From Terriglobia bacterium (GTDB lineage: Bacteria; Acidobacteriota; Terriglobia; Terriglobales; Acidobacteriaceae): a stretch of DNA of 48,780 nt. Within the stretch, counting starts at the first letter, position 1; the number at the start of each line of letters is the position of its first letter. A program made the translations under genes and the position numbers. Shown here piece after piece: positions 25,491 through 33,232 of the stretch. The DNA is taken from NCBI GenBank assembly GCA_032252755.1, contig JAVUPY010000008.1, positions 1 to 48,780 on the forward strand, read 5' to 3'. The notes under the pieces were generated by a model. It saw only the letters and a program-made list of their open reading frames with translations. It did not search any database and had not been told where the DNA came from.

Positions 25491-25501
25491 GGGCTCAGAA
25501 G

Positions 25502-26920
25502 ATGTTCGACAAGTTTCGGGAAGAATGCGGGGTAGTTGCCATCTACGGGCACCCGGAGGCGGCTACGCTTGCGTACCTGGGAGTGCATGCTCTGCAGCAT
25601 CGCGGGCAGGAGTCGGCCGGCGTTGCGGCGGCGGACGGCGAACGCATCAGCCTGCACAAGGCCATGGGACTGGTCGGCGACATCTTCAATGAGGGAGTCC
25701 TCGCGAAATTGCCGGGTTCGCTGGCGATTGGGCATACGCGGTATTCGACGACGGGAAATTCGGCGCTGCTGAACGCGCAACCGATTCGCGTAGAGTGCAA
25801 CAAGGGCAGCATCGCGCTGGCGCACAACGGAAACCTGGTAAACGCCGCCGACATTCGCAAACGCTTCGAACGGCAGGGCTCAATCTTCCAGACAACCAGC
25901 GACAGCGAAATTATCGTGCACCTGATCGCACAATCGCGCGAAGCGAGCGTGGAAGAAGCGATCGCGGATGCGCTGCGGCGGATCGAAGGTGCGTTCTCGG
26001 TAGTCATCATGACGCCGGATCACATCTTTGCCGCCCGCGATCCGCGTGGCTTCCGGCCACTTTCGATGGGACGGATTCCGGCATCGGCAAACAGCCGGGA
26101 GACCATCGTGTTCGCTTCGGAAACGTGCGCATTCGATTTGATTGGCGCGACTTACGAGCGCGAGGTCAAGCAGGGCGAGATGGTGGTTGCCGGACCGGAG
26201 GGCGTGCATTCGCGCTTCTACGCGGCGGCACTACCTTCGGCCAATTGCATCTTCGAGCATGTCTATTTTGCGCGACCGGACAGCATGATCTTCGGCAAAC
26301 CGGTGCAGCAGACTCGGGAAGAAATGGGCCGTCAGCTTGCGCGCGAAGCCCCCGTGGATGCAGACATCGTTGTTCCGGTGCCGGACTCGGGCGTAACGGC
26401 GGCGATGGGATTCTCATTCGAGAGCGGGATTCCGCTGCAGTTTGGGCTCATCCGCAACCACTACGTGGGGCGAACATTCATTGAACCGGAGCAGCGGGTG
26501 CGCGACTTCGGCGTAAAGCTGAAACTTAATCCGGTGCGCAATGTGCTGGAAGGCAAGCGCGTGATCCTCATCGATGACTCGATCGTGCGCGGGACTACCA
26601 GCCGCAAGATCGTGCGGATGATTCGGGATGCGGGGGCCAAAGAAGTCCATATGCGGATTTCCTGCCCGCCGACGATTTCGCCGTGCTACTACGGAGTGGA
26701 TACACCGACGCGGTCGCAGCTCATCGCGGCGAACAAATCGGTAGCAGAGATTTGCGAATACATAGGCGCCGACTCCCTCGCCTACCTTTCGCTGGGCGGC
26801 CTGCGCAAGGCTTGTGGCGAAGACGGCAAGGAAACGCAGTTCTGCTCATCGTGTTACACCGGAAAGTATCCAACCAACTGGGTTGAGGTACACCAGATTC
26901 AGCCGGCGGAAGTGAAGTAG
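25502..26920 (+). CDS. purF: Amidophosphoribosyltransferase PurF
   Basis: ATG 25502 gives 472 residues; longer in-frame starts overlap purL and lack homology. A short propeptide (MFDKFREE) precedes nucleophile C9 (CGVVAIYGHPEAATLAYLGVHALQHRGQES), as in B. subtilis-type enzymes that are processed to expose the cysteine. The PRPP-binding loop is VILIDDSIVRGTTSRK. Cysteines in CIFEHVYFARPDS, SPCYYG and QFCSSCYTGKYP fit the 4Fe-4S ligands of this class, so the enzyme is probably iron-sulfur dependent and oxygen sensitive. It catalyses the first committed step of purine synthesis. It is cotranscribed with purL and ends at a strong terminator. Confidence 0.97.
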   Translation: MFDKFREECGVVAIYGHPEAATLAYLGVHALQHRGQESAGVAAADGERISLHKAMGLVGDIFNEGVLAKLPGSLAIGHTRYSTTGNSALLNAQPIRVECNKGSIALAHNGNLVNAADIRKRFERQGSIFQTTSDSEIIVHLIAQSREASVEEAIADALRRIEGAFSVVIMTPDHIFAARDPRGFRPLSMGRIPASANSRETIVFASETCAFDLIGATYEREVKQGEMVVAGPEGVHSRFYAAALPSANCIFEHVYFARPDSMIFGKPVQQTREEMGRQLAREAPVDADIVVPVPDSGVTAAMGFSFESGIPLQFGLIRNHYVGRTFIEPEQRVRDFGVKLKLNPVRNVLEGKRVILIDDSIVRGTTSRKIVRMIRDAGAKEVHMRISCPPTISPCYYGVDTPTRSQLIAANKSVAEICEYIGADSLAYLSLGGLRKACGEDGKETQFCSSCYTGKYPTNWVEVHQIQPAEVK

Positions 26921-26969
26921 CACTCGGCAATCGGCGTTCAGTCGAAGCAGGACAATGGATATTCACGAG

Positions 26970-27000
26970 AAAACCCCGATTCGATCGGGGTTTTGTTTTT
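26970..27000 (+). terminator. Intrinsic terminator of the purL-purF operon
   Basis: AAAACCCCGAT/ATCGGGGTTTT, eleven perfect pairs around TCG, then GTTTTT. The symmetric A/T flanks let it also act for the leftward transcript ending at 27031. Confidence 0.92.
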
Positions 27001-27030
27001 CCAGTGGGTCTGTTTACTGAATGCTGAGTG

Positions 27031-27732
27031 CTATGCTGTCGCGCGGTCAAGGGCTCGTTCCTCTGCCAGGCCGCCGCCGAGCGCGCGCAGGAAATGCTGC
27101 TCGACCTGGTGCTTGGCTTCGCTGAGCGGGAGCGGCGGAATGACGGTCATGGTACCAAGCAACTCGGCGAGCATGAAGTATGCACGGCGTGAGTGCTGCA
27201 TGAATTCCACCGGGTATTCGGGTTTGCGGATTCGCGCGGCGACGGGGTCAGCGTCCAGCAGAAACGCAATGTCCGGCGTGGGTGCAAGTCCCTTCACGAA
27301 GTGCACGAAAATGCGCGTGAGCGGATTTTCGAGTGGAAGGTTCGCGAGTTCGTCATAGATGTAGCGATCCACAATGACGAGATCGACGTTGCGGCGACGA
27401 GCCTTGGCGATCACCCACGCTAGATGCAACGCGTCGAGCAGGTAGAGGCCGTGGCGGATCAGGCTCAAGTACCAGGCGCGAACGTTCTTGTCGCGACGCT
27501 CGACAGGCTTGTCCGGCGCGCCGATTCCGCGCTCGCTGCCGTATACCTTGTGAACGAAGCCTTCCCGATACCGACACAGGACCACAATGTTGTCCCAGAA
27601 AGCGAGTTGGGTGTCGCGGAGTCCGAGCGAGCCAGCCAGGCCGCGCAGGTTCTCGATCTGAGTCGTCTTGCCTGCGCCGTCCAAGCCCGAAAAACTCACG
27701 ACCAGCGGTTTGCGACTTCTTGCGTCTTTCAT
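27031..27732 (-). CDS. Thymidylate-kinase-like P-loop kinase in the polysaccharide locus
   Basis: ATG 27732 (233 residues) is used because the 22 codons upstream overlap the preceding gene and look non-coding. Walker A is GLDGAGKTT at 16-24 and a DRY-type motif is VDRYIYDELANLP. PDIAFLLDADPVAARIRKPEYPVEFM follows where thymidylate kinases have their lid. Residue order matches the TMK fold, but identity to cellular Tmk is visibly low. Similar kinases sit in exopolysaccharide clusters of acidobacteria and may phosphorylate a nucleoside-like or sugar precursor, which is inference. It is the last gene of the leftward operon, 4 nt after the secreted-protein gene. Confidence 0.8.
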   Translation of the reverse strand: MKDARSRKPLVVSFSGLDGAGKTTQIENLRGLAGSLGLRDTQLAFWDNIVVLCRYREGFVHKVYGSERGIGAPDKPVERRDKNVRAWYLSLIRHGLYLLDALHLAWVIAKARRRNVDLVIVDRYIYDELANLPLENPLTRIFVHFVKGLAPTPDIAFLLDADPVAARIRKPEYPVEFMQHSRRAYFMLAELLGTMTVIPPLPLSEAKHQVEQHFLRALGGGLAEERALDRATA

Positions 27733-27736
27733 ATTC

Positions 27737-28237
27737 TTATCGCCCTGAATTCGGTGGAACGCTCGACGTTCCCTTGGATAATGCGTAAACGGTGCCAATA
27801 GCTACTCCCGCCGCGGCCACTGCGCCCAACTTGATGAGGAATGAGCGCACCTGGTGCTGCTTGGCGGGAGCAATCGCGGTACCGGCAGGACGCGATGCGC
27901 CACCGCCCTCGGTGGTAACCGCGCCGGCAGTTGCAGCGCCCAACGGCTGCTTCTGCTGCTGTTGTGGGGTTTGCTGCTGAACGGTGGTCGTCTGCGGAGG
28001 AGCGCTCGGCGGATTGCCTTCGTAGATGGTCGTCGGCTGTTCTTCAGAAGGCGGCGGCGAAAGCGGCGCCTGCGCAGGATTCACGGTCACTCCGCTGGTG
28101 GATGGCTGCTGAGTCTGCCGGCTTTGCTGCTGCGACTGCCCAGACGATTGCTGCTGGGCAACGACGTCGGGAACACCGCAGACAGCGAATGCCAGCGCAA
28201 AAACTAACAGGTAAATCAATTTTCGAATTGCGAACAT
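27737..28237 (-). CDS. Small exported Gln/Pro-rich protein with C-terminal membrane helix
   Basis: ATG 28237 has GGAGA 7 nt upstream and gives 166 residues. It has a signal peptide (MFAIRKLIYLLVFALAFAVCGVPDVVAQ), a Gln/Pro/Thr-rich disordered section (~28-110) with no domain, and a terminal hydrophobic helix (FLIKLGAVAAAGVAIGTVYALS). A membrane-tethered linker or secretion accessory is plausible. Function unknown. It lies 52 bp after the GNHR protein gene, across a hairpin, and 4 nt before the kinase gene. Confidence 0.75.
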   Translation of the reverse strand: MFAIRKLIYLLVFALAFAVCGVPDVVAQQQSSGQSQQQSRQTQQPSTSGVTVNPAQAPLSPPPSEEQPTTIYEGNPPSAPPQTTTVQQQTPQQQQKQPLGAATAGAVTTEGGGASRPAGTAIAPAKQHQVRSFLIKLGAVAAAGVAIGTVYALSKGTSSVPPNSGR

Positions 28238-28255
28238 GGGGAACTCTCCAATCGT

Positions 28256-28283
28256 GCGCCACTCCCCCGAAGGAGAGTGGCGC
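28256..28283. promoter_or_regulatory. Intercistronic hairpin in the polysaccharide operon
   Basis: GCGCCACTC/GAGTGGCGC, nine perfect pairs, 10-nt loop, in the 52-bp gap before the exported Gln/Pro-rich gene. There is no U-tract on the minus strand. It could separate expression of the upstream and downstream halves of the operon, by processing or attenuation. Confidence 0.45.
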
Positions 28284-28289
28284 AATTTC

Positions 28290-29063
28290 TTACTTGGATC
28301 CCGGTATTGCCTTTTGAGCGCCGACGCGGCTTTCGAAGGCCGCAGCCTCGTTGAACCCTGGCTCGGCCTCGGTGGGGGCGCGTTTTTCGTTGAGAATGCG
28401 ATACACATCGGCTTCGCGGTCGTAAAACAAGTTGCGAAGCCGGTTTTTTGCATAGCGCCAGAGATTCGGAAAATTCGTCTCATACCAGCAGGACGTCGCC
28501 ATGTTGGGAGAGAATCCGCACAAGATCCTGAAGCTGGTTTGCACCAATTCGGGCGAAGCAAGCAATGCTGCGGTGAGACGGTGATTGCCTTCAAGAATCG
28601 TAAGCGGATTCATCTCATCGATTCCAATGAGCAGCACGGAGCTGTGATTCTTCCCGTTCTGAAGGTCGGAGGCGATGTCATGTACCTTGGCGATGAATGT
28701 GCGCGTCTTCTCCCCGGGAAAGTCGGCCGTTGCGATGCGTTCGGTAATGTCGGTCAGTTGAAAACTGCCGTCGGAAACGCATCGCCACTGGGCACGAGGG
28801 AAGACGCGGATCAAACTTAGGTCCTCGGGCTCAAGAGTGACTTCCCACCACTGCGTATCGGCTGGGAGTTCGCGCCACATGTGGCCGCGGCGCCGGAAGA
28901 GCAAGGCTCTGCGAAGAGCGTTGTCCCGCTCGTTCGAGATATTGGCATCCATCACGAGATGCTCGAACTGCGAGCGATCGGCGTGGAACTCCTCCTGGAA
29001 AAACTCATTCTTCAGGAATTCCGCTATTACTTCGGGTTCGTGAACCCGGCGCAATCGCTTCAT
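28290..29063 (-). CDS. Uncharacterised protein with ParB/sulfiredoxin-like GNHR motif
   Basis: ATG 29063 has AAGGAGG just upstream and overlaps the flippase stop as ATGA, giving 257 residues. SSVLLIGIDEMNPLTILEGNHRLTAALLAS (~141-170) resembles the DGNHR loop of the ParB/Srx fold. The rest (FRRRGHMWRELPADTQWWEVTLEPEDL; SCWYETNFPNLWRYAKNRLRNLF) is unfamiliar. No membrane segment was found. ParB/Srx-fold proteins can be nucleotide-dependent enzymes, so a nucleotide-using role in polysaccharide modification is conceivable, but this is a guess. It may be cotranslated with the flippase. Confidence 0.75.
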   Translation of the reverse strand: MKRLRRVHEPEVIAEFLKNEFFQEEFHADRSQFEHLVMDANISNERDNALRRALLFRRRGHMWRELPADTQWWEVTLEPEDLSLIRVFPRAQWRCVSDGSFQLTDITERIATADFPGEKTRTFIAKVHDIASDLQNGKNHSSVLLIGIDEMNPLTILEGNHRLTAALLASPELVQTSFRILCGFSPNMATSCWYETNFPNLWRYAKNRLRNLFYDREADVYRILNEKRAPTEAEPGFNEAAAFESRVGAQKAIPGSK

Positions 29064-30373
29064 ACTGCCTCCTTGAGATAAGCATGAGATCGCCGGAAGA
29101 ATGGGGTAGAAACGGCGATAAGAAGCGCTATTAGAAGTACCTGCTGCACGATTATGACCTGCATCAGGGTAGAGTGAAAACCATAGACGCCAATCACAAC
29201 GGCGCCGCTGACCAGTAATTGAATCCATGCAGTGTTCGCTACGCGACGCGACATCTCGTAGGTGATGAGAACAACTACGACGGCATAAATACTCACTTCG
29301 AGCGCGTTCATCGTGAGCAGGCTTGCAACATCCGTGTTCGGCACGTGAAAACCGGCCCCAAATAGTGAGTCAATAATGAACTGCGGAAATGCCGCGAGGA
29401 AGGAAACGAAAACCACTGCAAGGGCAGTTACGAATCCGAGGGATATCACCAGCACACGACGGCTATCTTTCTCGTCTCTTTCTCCCGCCGAGAGTGGGAA
29501 CATGGCGCTGGAAACCGACCAGGTGGCGAAATACAGAAGTCGCCCCACGAGGGCGACGGCCGCGTAGAGACCTGCAAGATCGGCGGCGAAGAAGTGCTTC
29601 ACCATCAGAATGTCGATATTGTTGATAACGACCTGCCCGACAAAGAAGATGATCGCCTGCAACGCCTCCGAAAAAGGCGCAGGCGTGTGGGGCGCTGCTT
29701 CAATCCTGAGTTCCTGGTCAGCCGCGGGAAGCAGAAAAGCTACAATTACCGAGGCAGAAATGCCGATGAAGGCGCCCATCACGCCCACGCCGCCCCATAT
29801 CAGTGCCACTGCGGTGAGGAGTTTTACGAGAGACTCCGACGTAAGACTAGTGGCGAGCCGCCGAAACTTGCAGGTGCCTTGCATTCCGCCCCGCTTGGCT
29901 CCGAGCGGGACATAGAACACGAGCCCCACGGCAAGAACAAGCATGTACTGCGGTGAGGGGAGCCGCAAGTAATGAGCGATGGGTCCGCTGGAGAGAGCGA
30001 CAGTGCTGCCCAGCGCAATTCCGATGACCCAGGATCTTTTCAACAAAGTTGCGTAGATGCCCGCGCGAATCGAGGGATCCTGGGAGCGGGCGATCAACTT
30101 CGCGGTTACTAATTGAAACGCGAGATTGATGCAGGACGCGAGCATCAGAAGCGTGACTGCGGCGGCTGCGTGACTGAACTCAGCTGGGCCGAGCATGCGC
30201 GCGGCGGCCAGGTTAAAAGCAAAATTCAGCAGACTGACGAAGGCAGAGCCCACAAGCATCGTGGCGCTGCCATCCATGATTCGCGCGTGCGTGGGATGGT
30301 GTCGAAGTTCGAGGACTCGGCCCCACATTCCACGGGGCGGAACGACCACGACTTCTTCGGTGGGGAAACTCAC
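29060..30373 (-). CDS. Wzx-like polysaccharide flippase (MVF/MATE-like)
   Basis: A 437-residue protein with about 12-14 predicted membrane helices. The GTG start at 30373 overlaps the STAS stop as GTGA. It resembles polysaccharide biosynthesis proteins of the RfbX/Wzx type (GSAFVSLLNFAFNLAAARMLGPAEFSHAAAAVTLLMLASCINLAFQLVTAKLIAR; VINNIDILMVKHFFAADLAGLYAAVALVGRLLYFATWSVSSAMFPL). Such proteins flip lipid-linked sugar repeat units across the inner membrane. It sits between the STAS and GNHR genes. No Wzy polymerase was recognised, so the assembly route is not fully clear. Confidence 0.88.
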   Translation of the reverse strand: MSFPTEEVVVVPPRGMWGRVLELRHHPTHARIMDGSATMLVGSAFVSLLNFAFNLAAARMLGPAEFSHAAAAVTLLMLASCINLAFQLVTAKLIARSQDPSIRAGIYATLLKRSWVIGIALGSTVALSSGPIAHYLRLPSPQYMLVLAVGLVFYVPLGAKRGGMQGTCKFRRLATSLTSESLVKLLTAVALIWGGVGVMGAFIGISASVIVAFLLPAADQELRIEAAPHTPAPFSEALQAIIFFVGQVVINNIDILMVKHFFAADLAGLYAAVALVGRLLYFATWSVSSAMFPLSAGERDEKDSRRVLVISLGFVTALAVVFVSFLAAFPQFIIDSLFGAGFHVPNTDVASLLTMNALEVSIYAVVVVLITYEMSRRVANTAWIQLLVSGAVVIGVYGFHSTLMQVIIVQQVLLIALLIAVSTPFFRRSHAYLKEAV

Positions 30374-30810
30374 GCCGCGGTTTCCTCTCTACGCGCGGCT
30401 TCGCGCTGGCTCTCGGACTGCTTCCAGGCCACGGTTGGAGCCGTACCGATGCCTGGATAGAACTGACGTACAGCATTGGGAAGGAAGCTGCTGAAACTTT
30501 TCACCGCATCCGTTGCGGTCTCGTAGATTTCGAAGAGACGGTCGGTTCGCGTGAGCTCGAGAATGACAGCAGCGTGCGGCGATAGGTTTGCGAGTTTCAA
30601 GTCACCGTCGCGCTTGCTGGCCTCGGTCATGCAATCGAGAAGCATGTCGATTCCGGCGGCATCGATCTGGCGGACTGCGGCAAGATCGAAAACCACCTGG
30701 GGACGGTCAATCAGCAGAAGAGGACGAACCTCATCGTGAAATTGACGTGCCTGGCGGCCGTTCAAAAATACGGGAACCCTTTTCACTACAATCGGCCTAC
30801 TCGTTTCCAT
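30370..30810 (-). CDS. STAS-domain protein lacking the phosphorylatable residue
   Basis: A 146-residue protein. Residues ~10-110 form a STAS/anti-anti-sigma fold (VPVFLNGRQARQFHDEVRPLLLIDRPQVVFDLAAVRQIDAAGIDMLLDCM). The usual phospho-site D-S/T-x-G is here D50-A51-A52-G53, with no serine or threonine, so kinase switching like SpoIIAA/RsbV looks impossible. A basic/acidic 30-residue tail follows. Its start lies inside the 3' end of the nucleotidyltransferase-like gene (14-nt overlap) and its stop overlaps the flippase start. A constitutive or scaffold role within the export locus is inferred. Confidence 0.85.
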   Translation of the reverse strand: METSRPIVVKRVPVFLNGRQARQFHDEVRPLLLIDRPQVVFDLAAVRQIDAAGIDMLLDCMTEASKRDGDLKLANLSPHAAVILELTRTDRLFEIYETATDAVKSFSSFLPNAVRQFYPGIGTAPTVAWKQSESQREAARREETAA

Positions 30811-31948
30811 ATCGCCTCGCTGGGAGAAATTCGGTGGCGGAGAGCCCCTCTTCCTGAATTTCGGGAGACTCCACTTTTTTTAGGGCGCTTGCGGGACGGC
30901 AAACGGCTTCCTGTAATTCGGGCTGAGGAGTTGCTCTGCGTCCGAGCAGAGTCTGCCCAACCGACTTTGTGAACAGTGCGGCTAACGTTGCCGCGCTGCC
31001 AATCATTCGCAAGGGAGCGCTACGCTGCGCCCCCACAAACTGACGATCGCTGATCTCGACTTCGACGGTTCTTCGCAGGTTCCAGACGCGTTGAAAACCG
31101 ATGACAGAGTGAATGGCATCGAGCCCGGCACCGACAATGGCGGTGGGCAGAATGGTGGAGTTCTCGATGATGGTGCCGCAATCGACCTCGGCATGATGTT
31201 CAACAACACTGCCACGGGTAAGGAGTGAGGCTGCGCGCACCTTAGCCCGCGAGCCAACAAAACATGGGGCAAGCAGGCGTGCGGTGCGATGCACGCGGGC
31301 ACCCTCGGCGAGCCAAACGCCTGGCTTGATCTCGCGGCCACAAGGCGTGATGCTCGTAATTCCAGAAAAGGAATCGAGCGCGAGCAACCGCAGGTCCCGG
31401 GCATCGATTAATGAATTGACATAGCCCTCAAAGGGATAGGCCTCGCAAGCGACGCGCATCTGTTGCAACTCATGACGAAACAGGTAAGCAGCATCGTTCC
31501 GCCGCGAGGCGCTGATGACGAAGATGTCGAGGGGCGTGCCGCTGCTATCACAGACGCTGGTAAGCCGAGCGTTCCTGTCAAGGTGAAATTGCACTACATC
31601 TTCGTAATCGACTTCGGCATATGCGCCGACACGGACCACCAACACGAGTTCAGCTCCGGCCTGGGCCATCTCATTGAAGGCGGTCTCGGCAGAGCGCCAG
31701 AAATTTCCATTCACCGCTTCGGTCCAGTGGATACCCGGGCGTATGCTGCCGCGCGCGAGAGATGCCGCGGAAGCGGGAACTCTCGAGACGACCGCGGCAC
31801 CGCTCACGCCAAATCGATCGAGGCGATCGATAATCCGCTGAATGACGGGTGCGCCGAGAATATCCACCAGGCCCACCGGAATCCCCGCCAGTTGCTCGGC
31901 ATTTTCCGAGCGGGCTCCGCCGACGAGAATGACCGCTCTCACATCCAT
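30797..31948 (-). CDS. Degenerate NDP-sugar nucleotidyltransferase-like protein with LbH tail
   Basis: ATG 31948 has AAGGTG six nt upstream, better than GTG 31957. The 383 residues have a nucleotidyltransferase-like N-terminus (MDVRAVILVGGARSENAEQLAGIPVGLVDILGAPVIQRIIDRL) and a left-handed-beta-helix-like middle (PGVWLAEGARVHRTARLLAPCFVGSRAKVRAASLLTRGSVVEHHAEV). Conserved catalytic signatures are missing: GGxGTR is GGARSE, the PKP lysine motif is PVGL, and the metal-binding GD is replaced (VVRVGAYAEVDYED). Loss of catalysis is inferred, so it may be a regulatory or structural paralogue. It overlaps the GT4 stop by 10 nt and the STAS start by 14 nt. Confidence 0.8.
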   Translation of the reverse strand: MDVRAVILVGGARSENAEQLAGIPVGLVDILGAPVIQRIIDRLDRFGVSGAAVVSRVPASAASLARGSIRPGIHWTEAVNGNFWRSAETAFNEMAQAGAELVLVVRVGAYAEVDYEDVVQFHLDRNARLTSVCDSSGTPLDIFVISASRRNDAAYLFRHELQQMRVACEAYPFEGYVNSLIDARDLRLLALDSFSGITSITPCGREIKPGVWLAEGARVHRTARLLAPCFVGSRAKVRAASLLTRGSVVEHHAEVDCGTIIENSTILPTAIVGAGLDAIHSVIGFQRVWNLRRTVEVEISDRQFVGAQRSAPLRMIGSAATLAALFTKSVGQTLLGRRATPQPELQEAVCRPASALKKVESPEIQEEGLSATEFLPARRYGNE

Positions 31949-33189
31949 GTGGTCCACCTTGGCGCTGCGGCGCGGAATATAGCCGACCGAGACGGAATCC
32001 AGCCCGGGATCCTGCGGAACCGGGAGATTGGCTCCAGAGCCTTGGCCCGCCGGTGCAGGTCGAAGGATCGGAGGTACTGGCGAATAATTTGGGGCATCGT
32101 CATGCGCAACGCGGACGAGAAATTCTGTTCCGACATCTCCTTCTGAAGTTGGGCGTCGTCGAGCAACTCCTTAAGACGCGAAGTGAGACTCCGCGGATTG
32201 CCGGTTTCGTAGAACAGGATCGCCAGCCCTTCGTCTTCGGCCATCTCCTTGAAATCGGCGACCCCGGCCGAAATGATGGGAAGGCCGTATTCGCAGGCGA
32301 GGTGGGCAACCCCGCTGGAACCGGTAGCTGACGAATAGGGCATCACCAGTACACTTGCGCTTCGGAATAGTTCCGGGATGCGCTCTTCCGCCACATACCC
32401 GGTGAACTCGATGTTCGGGTGGTTACCGACCTGCTCCGCGACCGATTCGACATACCCGGGGGTCATCGGATGGTTGGATCCGCCAATGACGAGCTTCACA
32501 CTCGGCATCCCTTTCGAGAGTTCCCGGAAGGCCTCGATCAGCAATTCGAGACGCTTGTAAGTCCCCCATTTGCCGAAGGCGAGGATGCAATGTTCGGGAT
32601 TGCCGCGAAGCGAGAATTCGGGCGGCTCCGGCCGGGCGGATAAAATTCCGTGGGCGCGGAAATGCACGTTCTCTCCGCTGTAACGCTGCATCAGCGTGCG
32701 GCGATAAGCGGGCAACAGTACACTCACCGAATTCGCCATGAGGAGCATGCGGGTGGCCATGTATCCAGCGGCGCGATAAACGCGCGGAAAGCGCACGCCG
32801 GCGTCCCTGAGATCGATGTTGTCCATCAGATGATGGAGCGTGACATGCGTGTAATAACCGCGGAGACGTGACAGAGCGGGAGTGGCCAAGCCGGCAAAGG
32901 CGGGAAGGGGTTTTCCGCCGAATGTGGAGAACAACAGGTTGAACCACACAACGTCCGGTTTGCAGCGGCGGATGGCGCGCAGCAGGCGGACGGGATTGTT
33001 CAATTCGTTGAATGACCAGCAGCGGACGACATCGAAATCCTCCAACTCTGGATTTGGGGTGGGAAGTTCATCCGCCAGCACAGTAAGGCTCAACAGCGGA
33101 TCGCGCTGAAGTTCTTTTGCGATATGGAAGCCGTACTCGTTCAGCCCCCGCCGGCTAGGCGGGAAAGCAGTCACCAAACAAATCTTCAT
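31939..33189 (-). CDS. GT4 family glycosyltransferase
   Basis: A 416-residue GT-B fold enzyme. The N-terminal half has MKICLVTAFPPSRRGLNEYGFHIAKEL. The donor-binding half carries LAFGKWGTYKRLELLIEAFREL, NIEFTGYVAEERIPELFRSASVLVMPYSSATGSSGVAHLACEYGLPIISAG. The acidic residue of the donor site is E in ACEYG. It should transfer a sugar from a nucleotide donor to a lipid-linked or growing glycan on the cytoplasmic face. It follows the TPR/barrel gene by 43 bp and its 3' end overlaps the next gene by 10 nt. Confidence 0.92.
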   Translation of the reverse strand: MKICLVTAFPPSRRGLNEYGFHIAKELQRDPLLSLTVLADELPTPNPELEDFDVVRCWSFNELNNPVRLLRAIRRCKPDVVWFNLLFSTFGGKPLPAFAGLATPALSRLRGYYTHVTLHHLMDNIDLRDAGVRFPRVYRAAGYMATRMLLMANSVSVLLPAYRRTLMQRYSGENVHFRAHGILSARPEPPEFSLRGNPEHCILAFGKWGTYKRLELLIEAFRELSKGMPSVKLVIGGSNHPMTPGYVESVAEQVGNHPNIEFTGYVAEERIPELFRSASVLVMPYSSATGSSGVAHLACEYGLPIISAGVADFKEMAEDEGLAILFYETGNPRSLTSRLKELLDDAQLQKEMSEQNFSSALRMTMPQIIRQYLRSFDLHRRAKALEPISRFRRIPGWIPSRSAIFRAAAPRWTTWM

Positions 33190-33232
33190 GGAGCCCCGAT
33201 CCCTAAACTTCGCAGCACCCGAAAACCGGTCC

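Noticed and set aside
25259-25501. 81-codon N-terminal extension of purF
   Set aside because: Overlaps purL in another frame; PurF proteins begin with a short propeptide before the nucleophile Cys, which fits ATG 25502.
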